NCBI GenBank assembly: GCA_028714395.1 | Contig: JAQTMJ010000062.1 | Location: forward strand, 1-5,436 | Origin: Candidatus Iainarchaeum sp. | GTDB taxonomy: Archaea > Micrarchaeota > Micrarchaeia > Anstonellales > Bilamarchaeaceae | DNA: 5,436 nucleotides | Direction of reading: 5' to 3' | Shown: one piece after another, positions 1 to 5,089 of the stretch | How the letters are laid out: every line of letters starts with the position of its first letter | Position numbering within the stretch: the stretch's first letter is position 1 | Program-made: the position numbers and the translations under genes | Notes under the pieces: model-generated | What the model was told of the DNA's origin: nothing | What the model saw: only the letters and a program-made list of their open reading frames with translations | Databases searched by the model: none

Positions 1-304
1 CTACACCGTTGCGGTGTTCCCGCTCATGAAAAAGGACGGGCTTGCGGAAAAGGCCCAGCAAGTCGCTGCAATGCTCAGGGGAAGCACGACCGTGTTCTAT
101 TCGGAAAGCGGGAGCATAGGAAGGAGGTACGCAAAGGCTGACGAGATAGGGACTCCCTACGCCGTGACCATAGACTACGAAACGCTGGAAAAGGATACCG
201 TTACCATAAGATACAGGAACGACGGGAAGCAGGAGCGCGTGCCCATGGGCGGGCTTGCGGCAAGGATAGCCGCGGACACAGCGAACGCAAGGGTTAAATT
301 GTAA
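1..304 (+). CDS. glyS: Glycyl-tRNA synthetase, C-terminal part (5' end outside window)
   Basis: This is the last 100 codons of a gene that starts before the window; the reading phase begins at base 2 and TAA lies at 302-304. The product charges tRNA-Gly with glycine in the cytoplasm (class II, homodimeric archaeal/eukaryotic type). The visible part is the anticodon-binding domain. It starts on the strand containing [14 protein letters not shown] and continues into the diagnostic [22 protein letters not shown] block (about visible residues 38-59), which matches the GSIGRRY-x-x-x-DEIG-x-x-x-x-VT-x-D signature of GlyRS rather than ThrRS, ProRS or HisRS. The end ([11 protein letters not shown], then a short charged tail) is where this family normally stops, so the 3' end looks intact. 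The catalytic core is not in the window. The membrane-protein gene starts 17 bases downstream on the same strand, and its likely promoter lies in the last codons of glyS. Confidence 0.93.
   Translation, partial: YTVAVFPLMKKDGLAEKAQQVAAMLRGSTTVFYSESGSIGRRYAKADEIGTPYAVTIDYETLEKDTVTIRYRNDGKQERVPMGGLAARIAADTANARVKL
294..300 (+). promoter_or_regulatory. TATA-like box for the membrane-protein gene
   Basis: The element TTAAATT is centred about 25 bases before the ATG at 322, the distance expected between an archaeal TATA box and the transcription start. The gap has no Shine-Dalgarno motif, so a leaderless transcript starting at or near the ATG is the simplest reading. The element lies within the last codons and stop of glyS. 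The call rests on spacing and composition only. Confidence 0.4.
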
Positions 305-309
305 ACTGC

Positions 310-315
310 TTTTTT
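310..315 (+). terminator. Possible oligo-T terminator after glyS
   Basis: A run of six T residues begins five bases after the glyS stop codon. Archaeal RNA polymerase can terminate at short T-rich tracts without a hairpin, and none is evident here. The run also lies between the proposed TATA box and the ATG at 322, so it could simply be promoter-proximal sequence. Weak call. Confidence 0.25.
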
Positions 316-321
316 ATCAGC

Positions 322-1194
322 ATGCAGGCCAAGAACATGGCCGCGAAAGCAATCGGGCTGGCTTTTCTCGCGGTTTTCTTCATCGCATCCCTAGGCTCCT
401 TATTTCTGCTCACGCTGCCCGGGGACGTGAACAGCCTGGAGTCCCAGGTGAACCGGGAATGGACGGACAGGCTCGCGGGGCTTGTGGATTTGGCGTTTCC
501 GCAGCTCAAGGATGTCACGCTTGATGAAGTGAAGTTCGGATGCATGCTCAGGAGCGGGCTTGGAGCTGCTGGAATCCAGAATCCGGTGGCGGATTTGCCG
601 CTCAGCAGCGAAGATCTGGATTTCATATGCAGCAAAGCTGGCAAAGTGACCAGCATGGACGAGCTTAAGTATGATTATATCTCCCTGAAGTTCGGGACCG
701 TGAGCGCCGAGGCATTCTCCAAAATAAGGAAAGATATTGTGGAACCATATACTAACAGCTATTTACCTGTTTTCATTTTCGCTTCGGTGATTTGCCTTGG
801 GCTTTCATGCATTTGCGTCTTCCTGGGCGAAGGGAACGCAGGGCGCGCAGTCCGTACTCTGCTTCTCGGCTCCGCCCTGTGCGGCCTTGGGCTGGTTGCG
901 CTGCTTGCAGCCTGCTGGCTGGCTGCACCTTCTTTCGTTGAAGGAAACGTGAGGCAGAACCCGGATTTAATAGCAGGGCTTGCCCTGATTCCCAAGGAAT
1001 ACACGCAATTTGCCGAAATAGCGGTTTCGGAAGTGATAGCTGCGATAAGCCAATGGGCCCAGGGGATAATAGTGCGGTTCATCCTGGTTTACATTTCCAT
1101 TGCCTCGCTCTGCGGGGTAGGCTGGGCGGGTTTGAGCGCGCTGGCCCGGTTCAGGGAGGAAGAAATTGAAGGGAAGCCGCAGAAAGGAGAATGA
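322..1194 (+). CDS. Unrecognised four-helix membrane protein
   Basis: This 290-residue protein belongs to no family I recognise. Four hydrophobic segments are visible: about residues 10-32, 147-168, 180-202 and 249-271. Between the first and second lies a hydrophilic domain of about 110 residues containing two cysteines (C74 and C103) that could pair. A second loop of about 45 residues separates helices 3 and 4. Positive charges (K4, K9; R175, R178; R276, R278 and the C-terminal KPQKGE) put both termini and the 169-179 loop in the cytoplasm, so the two large loops would face outward. The start is the ATG at 322, chosen because a TATA-like box sits about 25 bases upstream; an in-frame ATG at 337 is the alternative. 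There is no Shine-Dalgarno motif before either. The first segment could be a signal anchor. The stop is one base from the pyrF stop on the other strand. Coding is well supported by length and ordered topology; function is unknown. Confidence 0.8.
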   Translation: MQAKNMAAKAIGLAFLAVFFIASLGSLFLLTLPGDVNSLESQVNREWTDRLAGLVDLAFPQLKDVTLDEVKFGCMLRSGLGAAGIQNPVADLPLSSEDLDFICSKAGKVTSMDELKYDYISLKFGTVSAEAFSKIRKDIVEPYTNSYLPVFIFASVICLGLSCICVFLGEGNAGRAVRTLLLGSALCGLGLVALLAACWLAAPSFVEGNVRQNPDLIAGLALIPKEYTQFAEIAVSEVIAAISQWAQGIIVRFILVYISIASLCGVGWAGLSALARFREEEIEGKPQKGE

Positions 1195-1195
1195 C

Positions 1196-1981
1196 TCACG
1201 AGAGCTTCTTGATTTGCGAATTGAGCTTTTTCGCCTCCTCCAAAGCAGCTTTTTCAGGAACGGATTTGCCCTTTTCCCATGCGAATGCGATTGAGGAAGA
1301 TGCGTTTATCCTATGAATGTAAGTCTTAGCTTTTATTGCGCTCATCACGGTTTCCAGATCGCCGCCCTGGGCGCCTATTCCCGGAATGAGGAACGGGATT
1401 TGCCCTTTGGTTATTGATGAGATTTTTTTTATTGAATCGCTCGTTGCTCCCACAACCAGGCCTGTTTTCCATTCCAGCGCTTTCTTGGCTACCAGCTCAT
1501 AAAGCTGCGGGTCGCCCTTCTCCTGGAAATCCGCTGCCCCTGGATTGCTCGTCCTGCAGAGCATGTAAATTGTTTTGCCTTCCCTGAGGAACGGCTTCAC
1601 TGAATCCGAGCCCATGTACGGGGAAACCGTGAGCGCGTCGGCGTTCCAGAAATCAAAGGCCTCCTTTGCGTATGCTTCCGAGCTTTTGCCTATGTCCCCG
1701 CGCTTGGCGTCAAGTATCACTTCCACTTTGCCCTTGTAGCGTTCTATTATTGATTTGAGCCCATGGAGCCCCTCGAATCCGTATTGGGCGAAATAGGCGT
1801 AGTTGGGCTTTATGGAAACGATCTGGTTTTCTGCAATAAGCAGGTCAATCATGGGAAAGTAATAGTTTTCTATTTTCTCCTTTGCGCCCCTGCCTTCAGC
1901 TTTCATTTTCTCCAGGACCGGGTCGATTCCAAAGCAGAGCACACCCTTCTCTCTCCCGTTCCGTTCAAGCGTCTCAAACAT
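1196..1981 (-). CDS. pyrF: Orotidine 5'-phosphate decarboxylase, long (type 2) form
   Basis: Converts OMP to UMP and CO2, the last step of de novo pyrimidine synthesis, in the cytoplasm. It is a TIM-barrel protein. Counting from the ATG at 1981 (261 residues), the catalytic Lys-Asp-Lys-Asp set is visible as K58 in IKPNYA and D91, K93, D96 in DAKRGDIG. The phosphate-binding parts are VVGATS (176-181) and PGIGAQGGD (200-208). Length and the DAKRGDIG form place it in the longer PyrF subfamily (about 270 residues), which I associate mainly with bacteria; many archaeal enzymes are nearer 210-230 residues with DxKxADIP. I chose the ATG because GGTG lies six bases before it; a GTG at 1990 would add three residues but has no ribosome-binding motif. 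The start overlaps the end of pyrE by 8 bases, implying translational coupling. The stop lies one base from the convergent membrane gene. Confidence 0.95.
   Translation of the reverse strand: MFETLERNGREKGVLCFGIDPVLEKMKAEGRGAKEKIENYYFPMIDLLIAENQIVSIKPNYAYFAQYGFEGLHGLKSIIERYKGKVEVILDAKRGDIGKSSEAYAKEAFDFWNADALTVSPYMGSDSVKPFLREGKTIYMLCRTSNPGAADFQEKGDPQLYELVAKKALEWKTGLVVGATSDSIKKISSITKGQIPFLIPGIGAQGGDLETVMSAIKAKTYIHRINASSSIAFAWEKGKSVPEKAALEEAKKLNSQIKKLS
1227..1254 (+). terminator. Possible T-tract termination zone after the membrane gene
   Basis: Two T5 runs (1227-1231 and 1250-1254) lie 33 and 56 bases after the membrane-gene stop, on the non-template strand for plus-strand transcription. They fall within the antisense of the pyrF 3' end because there is no intergenic space. 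They also encode lysine codons of pyrF, which explains them without any regulatory role, so this is only a candidate. Confidence 0.15.
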
Positions 1982-2642
1982 ATCTGGCACCGTATTGCTT
2001 CTGGTATTCCTTGAAGGCGGCGAAAATTTCGTCGTTCACGTGCACTTTCCCGTTTATCTCGCGGTTGTGCAGGTATTTGAAAATAGAGGATGCTTTCTCT
2101 ATCGCATGGACCTTTACCCCGGTAAGCTCCTCGAATTCCTTTATGGCGTTCTTCTCTTTCCCCTTCTCCTCGCGATCCACTCCAATGAATATTCCCTTCA
2201 GCTGGACGTTCGCTGCCGCCTTTAGTTTTGCAATCGCCTCTTCCTTCGTGCCTCCTGTGGTCATAACATCGTCCACCATTACCAGGCGCTGGCCTTCGCG
2301 CGGCCCGTCCCCGACAAAAGCGCTCTTGTCCCCGTGCTCCTTCACTTCTTTCCGGTCGAACAGCCAGCTCCTTTCCAGCTTCAGCTTCCTGTACAGGCCG
2401 ATGCTAACGGAAACCGCAAGAGGGATTCCCTTGTACGCGGGGCCGTAAACCGTGTCAAAATCATCGCCCAAGATTTTGCTTATCTTCTGCGCGAAAAAGA
2501 CGCCGAGCTCGTAGCTGCTTTTTCCGCTGTTGATCATGCCCATGTTGATGAAGTAGGGGGTTTTCCTCCCGCTCTTGGTCGTGAAATCCCCGAAGCGGAG
2601 AACCTCGTTTCTCACCAGGAATTCTATGAATTTTTTGTTCAT
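1974..2642 (-). CDS. pyrE: Orotate phosphoribosyltransferase
   Basis: Joins orotate and PRPP to give OMP and pyrophosphate, the fifth step of UMP synthesis. The 222-residue product matches the usual family length of about 210-220. Visible parts in order are the orotate/N-terminal segment with TKSGRKTPYFINMG (22-35), the GPAYKGIPL block (67-75), the flexible-loop segment DRKEVKEHGD (96-105) with its lysine and histidine, and the PRPP-binding signature VMVDDVMTTGGT (121-132) with the D124-D125 pair. The start is ATG 2642 because GGTGA lies four bases upstream and homology begins at once. The frame stays open up to a possible start at 2777, but those 45 codons lie over the end of the preceding gene and look unlike PyrE. 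The C-terminus overlaps the start of pyrF by 8 bases, so the two enzymes of consecutive steps are probably made together. Nothing essential appears missing. Confidence 0.96.
   Translation of the reverse strand: MNKKFIEFLVRNEVLRFGDFTTKSGRKTPYFINMGMINSGKSSYELGVFFAQKISKILGDDFDTVYGPAYKGIPLAVSVSIGLYRKLKLERSWLFDRKEVKEHGDKSAFVGDGPREGQRLVMVDDVMTTGGTKEEAIAKLKAAANVQLKGIFIGVDREEKGKEKNAIKEFEELTGVKVHAIEKASSIFKYLHNREINGKVHVNDEIFAAFKEYQKQYGARYV
1988..1991 (-). promoter_or_regulatory. Ribosome binding site of pyrF
   Basis: GGTG, six bases before the ATG at 1981, lies inside the last codons of pyrE. It decides between ATG 1981 and GTG 1990, because the GTG is itself part of this motif. Confidence 0.5.
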
Positions 2643-2646
2643 TTTT

Positions 2647-2651
2647 TCACC
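2647..2651 (-). promoter_or_regulatory. Ribosome binding site of pyrE
   Basis: GGTGA sits four bases before ATG 2642, in the 28-base gap after the upstream gene. It matches the archaeal 16S 3' tail and decides the start in favour of 2642 over the longer open frame. Confidence 0.6.
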
Positions 2652-2670
2652 ACTGGAATTGCCAGAAGGA

Positions 2671-3210
2671 TTATCGTTGCCTTCTTTTATTAGAGTTCTC
2701 TTTGCCGGACTTCTCGCGTCTGCTGCCAACTGCAGATTCGATGGAATGCTGGACTCCAGGCCTGAGCATGCAATCAACTATTCTTGTGGGATTCAATTCG
2801 TCCAGTCCGAGAGATCTGCAGACCATCGCTTCTATTTTCTTTCCATCATCAGCCATTTCCACAAAATTCAGCCAGGCCTGGATGCACGCCTCTTTTTTTA
2901 TCTGCGCCCATTCCCTATCTTCATTATCAAAAATGCGCAGGGAAAAAAGATAGTCCAGGTGGTTATCAACCGTCATAGGGGCGGAACCAGGATGAAGCTT
3001 CATTTCCATTCCTGAAAGCAGCCTTTCGGGTTCCATCGCGTAGCCGAGTCCCAGAAACCGCAGCACCTGGTTGCGCGGCTTCGCGAATTCCGGTTCCTGG
3101 AGCGATTCTTCAATGAGTGCCAGGCGCTCCGAACGCGGGAAAATGCTGAGCGACTGCAGGTAAATCAGGTGCTGCTTGGATTCAACATCAAGCTGCTTGC
3201 TTTCTGGCAT
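2671..3210 (-). CDS. Unrecognised 179-residue soluble protein
   Basis: I recognise no family. The product is hydrophilic with no signal peptide or membrane segment, and looks mainly helical, with amphipathic stretches around residues 10-39, 82-93 and 98-137. Aromatic and cysteine residues are scattered (W101, W113; C109, C131, C147) without a metal-binding spacing. The tail from about 164 to 179 is strongly charged and mostly basic (RREKSGK...NKRRQR), as in disordered tails that contact nucleic acid or ribosomes, but that is only a suggestion. The start is ATG 3210, nine bases after GAGGTG; a GTG at 3222 would overlap that motif and has no site of its own. The gene lies 27 bases after GGGP synthase and 28 before pyrE, in the same direction, so it is probably co-transcribed with both. 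Support for coding comes from its good ribosome site, its tight fit between known genes and the lack of a competing frame with recognisable content. Confidence 0.75.
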   Translation of the reverse strand: MPESKQLDVESKQHLIYLQSLSIFPRSERLALIEESLQEPEFAKPRNQVLRFLGLGYAMEPERLLSGMEMKLHPGSAPMTVDNHLDYLFSLRIFDNEDREWAQIKKEACIQAWLNFVEMADDGKKIEAMVCRSLGLDELNPTRIVDCMLRPGVQHSIESAVGSRREKSGKENSNKRRQR

Positions 3211-3219
3211 CTCACCACG

Positions 3220-3225
3220 CACCTC
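3220..3225 (-). promoter_or_regulatory. Ribosome binding site of the 179-residue protein gene
   Basis: GAGGTG, nine bases before ATG 3210, is complementary to the archaeal 16S 3' end (CACCUC). It lies 12 bases past the stop of GGGP synthase and sets the start at 3210 rather than the GTG at 3222. Confidence 0.55.
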
Positions 3226-3237
3226 GTTTAATTCCGA

Positions 3238-4023
3238 CTATTGCTTCGTCCTGAGCCGGGCCCCTTCGCGCACCGCCTTCACCATATCTTTAACTTTCTG
3301 CACGCTCGCGCTTTCCTCGAACGCGGTGCCCACCTGGATTATGTCCGCGCCGGACTTGAGCACGTTTTTCGCCTGCTCGGGGGTTTTTATCCCTCCCGCA
3401 ACTACGTACGGAACTTCAAGCACTGAAGAAACAGATTTCACCATCTCAAGGGGAATGTGGCCCGAAGCCGGATTGCTCCCTGCGTCGGTGATTATGAACC
3501 TGAACCCCATGTACTGCGCCCCAAGAGCCATTGCTGCGGCGATTTTCGGCTTGTCGCGCGGGATGAGGTTCGCTTCCCCGACCCAGCCCACTGTGCCGCC
3601 TGGCTCCACAACAATGTAGCCAACTGGAATAGGCTCTATCTTATATTGCTTCACCGTAGGAGCTGCGAGCATCTGCGCGCGGGTAATCCAATAGGTGTTT
3701 TTGGAATTGAGCATGGACATGAAATAGAGCGCGTCCGCGTATTTCGTCACGGTGCCTATATTTCCCGGGAAAAGCACGACCGGAACATTCACGTTTTCCT
3801 TTATCCTTTTCGTAACCGTATCAAGCAGTTCGCCCTGCACCCCGGTGCTTCCGCCCACGAGTATCACGTCTGCGCCTCCTTCATTCGCGTTCTTCGCGGA
3901 TTTCACAGCAGAATCCAAATCCTTGTAATCCAGCGGGTCTATTACCGCGAAGAGCAGCCCTTTCTTCTTTTCAAGCTCTTCGCAGATGTATTTCTCCACT
4001 TTTCCCATGAGCAAACATTCCAT
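3238..4023 (-). CDS. Geranylgeranylglyceryl phosphate synthase
   Basis: Transfers the geranylgeranyl group of GGPP to sn-glycerol-1-phosphate, forming the first ether bond of archaeal membrane lipids; a TIM-barrel prenyltransferase of the GGGPS/PcrB family. From ATG 4023 (261 residues) the visible blocks are AVIDP (26-30), VGGSTG (56-61), LFPGN (84-88), FMSMLNS (101-107), YIVVEPGGTVGWVG (136-149), TDAGSNPASGHIP (179-191), VAGGI (208-212) and IIQVGTAFE (228-236). The last two are the usual phosphate-binding strands. Length and block order fit the larger archaeal (group II) enzymes. The start at 4023 has GAGGTG five bases before it, and homology begins just after, around GKVEKYI. The frame is open upstream to ATG 4110, which overlaps the epimerase stop as ATGA; that would add 29 residues with no family resemblance. 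This is the clearest marker that the DNA is archaeal. The gene lies between the epimerase and the 179-residue protein. Confidence 0.95.
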   Translation of the reverse strand: MECLLMGKVEKYICEELEKKKGLLFAVIDPLDYKDLDSAVKSAKNANEGGADVILVGGSTGVQGELLDTVTKRIKENVNVPVVLFPGNIGTVTKYADALYFMSMLNSKNTYWITRAQMLAAPTVKQYKIEPIPVGYIVVEPGGTVGWVGEANLIPRDKPKIAAAMALGAQYMGFRFIITDAGSNPASGHIPLEMVKSVSSVLEVPYVVAGGIKTPEQAKNVLKSGADIIQVGTAFEESASVQKVKDMVKAVREGARLRTKQ

Positions 4024-4028
4024 TTTCC

Positions 4029-4034
4029 CACCTC
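4029..4034 (-). promoter_or_regulatory. Ribosome binding site of GGGP synthase
   Basis: GAGGTG with five bases to ATG 4023 is the strongest Shine-Dalgarno match in the window. It favours 4023 over the in-frame ATGs at 4008, 4062 and 4110. Confidence 0.65.
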
Positions 4035-4060
4035 GCCTGATAAGACGTTCGAGATAAGTC

Positions 4061-4068
4061 ATTAAAAT
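4061..4068 (-). promoter_or_regulatory. Possible internal TATA-like box before GGGP synthase
   Basis: ATTTTAAT on the minus strand is centred about 41 bases before ATG 4023. Initiation about 25 bases downstream would leave a leader of roughly 16 bases that still contains GAGGTG. This would let the lipid and pyrimidine genes be transcribed without the epimerase. Based on spacing and composition only. Confidence 0.3.
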
Positions 4069-4106
4069 CGTTGTGTTTTCGGTTTCTGCCCTTTTTGCAT
4101 TGAAAC

Positions 4107-5003
4107 TCATGCCATGGATTTTACTATTTCCTCTATGCCTTCTTCTAGTTTCCTTGGCCTGAAGCCCAGTTCCGTTCTTGCCTTCGAGCAGTCAAAGCTC
4201 CGGCCTTTCGCGAGGATGTTTATGTGCTCGGTCGTGATAAGGGGTTTTTTGCCCAGAATGGAGGCGCGCATTTCCTCCAGCCTCGCAAGGAAAAGGGCGA
4301 GCGCAAGCGGAATTTTACTCTTTGGGGGTGGAACGTTCAGGATTCTTGCCGCAATAGAGTATATCTCTTCCTGGGGAATGCTTTTCCCTGCGAGCACGTA
4401 AACTCCGGGGCTGGCCTGCACTGCATTCGCTACCGCAGTTGCCACATCCGAAACGTGCACGAAGGAAACCGGATTTGCTCCATTTCCGATTATGGGCATG
4501 CGCCCTTTTCTTATCATTTTGAGTATGCGCGCGTAATCAGGGTATTGCGGCCCGTACATTGCCCCGATTCTCAGGGAAATTGAGTTCCTGCGCTGCATGA
4601 CCAGTTTTTCGGCTTCATATTTGCTTCGCGCGTACGGGGTATCTGGATCAGGAGGCGTGCTTTCGTCAACAATCCTGGGAGGATTCTTTCCATAGATGGA
4701 AATCGAGGAAGCATAAATCACTTTTGTTTTCTGGGGAAGCGCTGCAAGGATTTTTTTTGTGAGCAGCACGTTGCTCCCGTAAAGCTCTTTTCTGCTCTGG
4801 AAATTCATGGACCCCGCGAGATGGATGAGCACGTCGCAGTCCGAGAGCGCGGATTTCAGGCTCTCAGGATTTTCGAAATCCACTACCAGCTCTTTCGGGA
4901 ATTGCACGCCGCTGGATTTCCTAGCAAGCGCTGTGGCTTCAGGCAGCAACAGCAGCACTTCCTGCCCGAGCTTCCCGCTTGCGCCGGTTATCATGATGCG
5001 CAT
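4107..5003 (-). CDS. NAD-dependent epimerase/dehydratase (extended SDR)
   Basis: A 298-residue Rossmann-fold protein of the extended short-chain dehydrogenase family, whose members mostly modify nucleotide sugars. The dinucleotide-binding glycine motif GASGKLG is at 7-13, an acidic residue after a strand (D42) and HLAG at 61-64 line the cofactor site, and the catalytic set is SS at 99-100 with Y124 and K128 in YARSK. FVHVSD (181-186) and the closing LGFRPRKLEEGI (279-290) are typical of sugar epimerases. Residues 231-250 form a hydrophobic stretch (IPLALALFLARLEEM) that could be an amphipathic surface helix; similar SDR proteins sometimes act at membranes. The substrate cannot be assigned: a UDP- or dTDP-sugar is the usual case, but a sterol/isoprenoid-type dehydrogenase or quinone-oxidoreductase-like role is not excluded. 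ATG 5003 has no Shine-Dalgarno motif but has a TATA-like box about 25 bases upstream, so it is probably leaderless. It is the first gene of the minus-strand block. Confidence 0.88.
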   Translation of the reverse strand: MRIMITGASGKLGQEVLLLLPEATALARKSSGVQFPKELVVDFENPESLKSALSDCDVLIHLAGSMNFQSRKELYGSNVLLTKKILAALPQKTKVIYASSISIYGKNPPRIVDESTPPDPDTPYARSKYEAEKLVMQRRNSISLRIGAMYGPQYPDYARILKMIRKGRMPIIGNGANPVSFVHVSDVATAVANAVQASPGVYVLAGKSIPQEEIYSIAARILNVPPPKSKIPLALALFLARLEEMRASILGKKPLITTEHINILAKGRSFDCSKARTELGFRPRKLEEGIEEIVKSMA

Positions 5004-5020
5004 GAATTCATAAAGTCGGG

Positions 5021-5040
5021 AAAGATTAAAAAGGATTAAA
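5021..5040. repeat. Two tandem 10-base units, AAAGATTAAA and AAGGATTAAA
   Basis: The two adjacent units differ at one position. They cover the proposed epimerase TATA box, so they could be a duplicated promoter element or a regulator half-site pair with one-turn spacing. A two-copy, A-rich repeat this short can also arise by chance. Confidence 0.35.
5025..5032 (-). promoter_or_regulatory. TATA-like box for the epimerase-led block
   Basis: TTTTTAAT on the minus strand is centred about 25 bases before ATG 5003. The start has no ribosome-binding motif, so leaderless transcription from this element is likely. It lies within two nearly identical tandem 10-base units (5021-5030 and 5031-5040). Confidence 0.4.
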
Positions 5041-5047
5041 AATAGAG

Positions 5048-5057
5048 TTATATATAG
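5048..5057 (+). promoter_or_regulatory. TATA box of the rightward gene
   Basis: TTATATATAG is the best TATA match in the window. Its centre is about 37 bases before ATG 5090, which puts initiation near 5078 and gives a short leader of around 12 bases ending in the GGTGG ribosome site. The element is nearly symmetrical, so it could also bind TBP in the other orientation. Confidence 0.5.
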
Positions 5058-5080
5058 AATATTAATGTGTTGTGATTTTG

Positions 5081-5085
5081 GGTGG
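5081..5085 (+). promoter_or_regulatory. Ribosome binding site of the rightward gene
   Basis: GGTGG, four bases before ATG 5090, matches the GGTG type of site used by the minus-strand genes and supports 5090 as the true start. Confidence 0.5.
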
Positions 5086-5089
5086 TAGC

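Noticed and set aside
38..260. 11-base direct repeat CGGGCTTGCGG at 38-48 and 250-260
   Set aside because: Both copies are within glyS codons for Gly-Leu-Ala; coincidence of common codons is the simplest explanation.
294..656. 120-codon minus-strand frame opposite the membrane protein
   Set aside because: It lies antisense to the first helix and outward domain; the sense frame gives a sensible membrane topology and this one has no recognisable content.
1882..2448. 188-codon open frame on the plus strand across pyrF and pyrE
   Set aside because: It is Ser/Phe/Pro-rich, antisense to two recognised genes, and has no start signals.
2643..2670. Small CTGG/CCAG inverted repeat in the gap before pyrE
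   Set aside because: The stem is only four base pairs and is followed by a ribosome site rather than a T-tract; too weak for a terminator or riboswitch.
2643..2777. N-terminal extension of PyrE to an ATG at 2777 (45 extra residues)
   Set aside because: It overlaps the end of the 179-residue protein gene, has no resemblance to PyrE, and ATG 2642 has a good GGTGA site.
2575..3015. Plus-strand frame opposite pyrE and the 179-residue protein gene
   Set aside because: It spans two genes and their gap antisense; the competing minus-strand frame has a GAGGTG site and fits the operon spacing.
3457..4065. 202-codon open frame on the plus strand opposite GGGP synthase
   Set aside because: It is antisense to a clearly recognised enzyme; the rich His/Arg composition is typical of a shadow frame, and there is no ribosome site.
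1196..5003. Novel defence, CRISPR or mobile system
   Set aside because: I saw no repeats of array type, no transposase, nuclease or integrase motifs, and no terminal inverted repeats; the recognised genes are metabolic.
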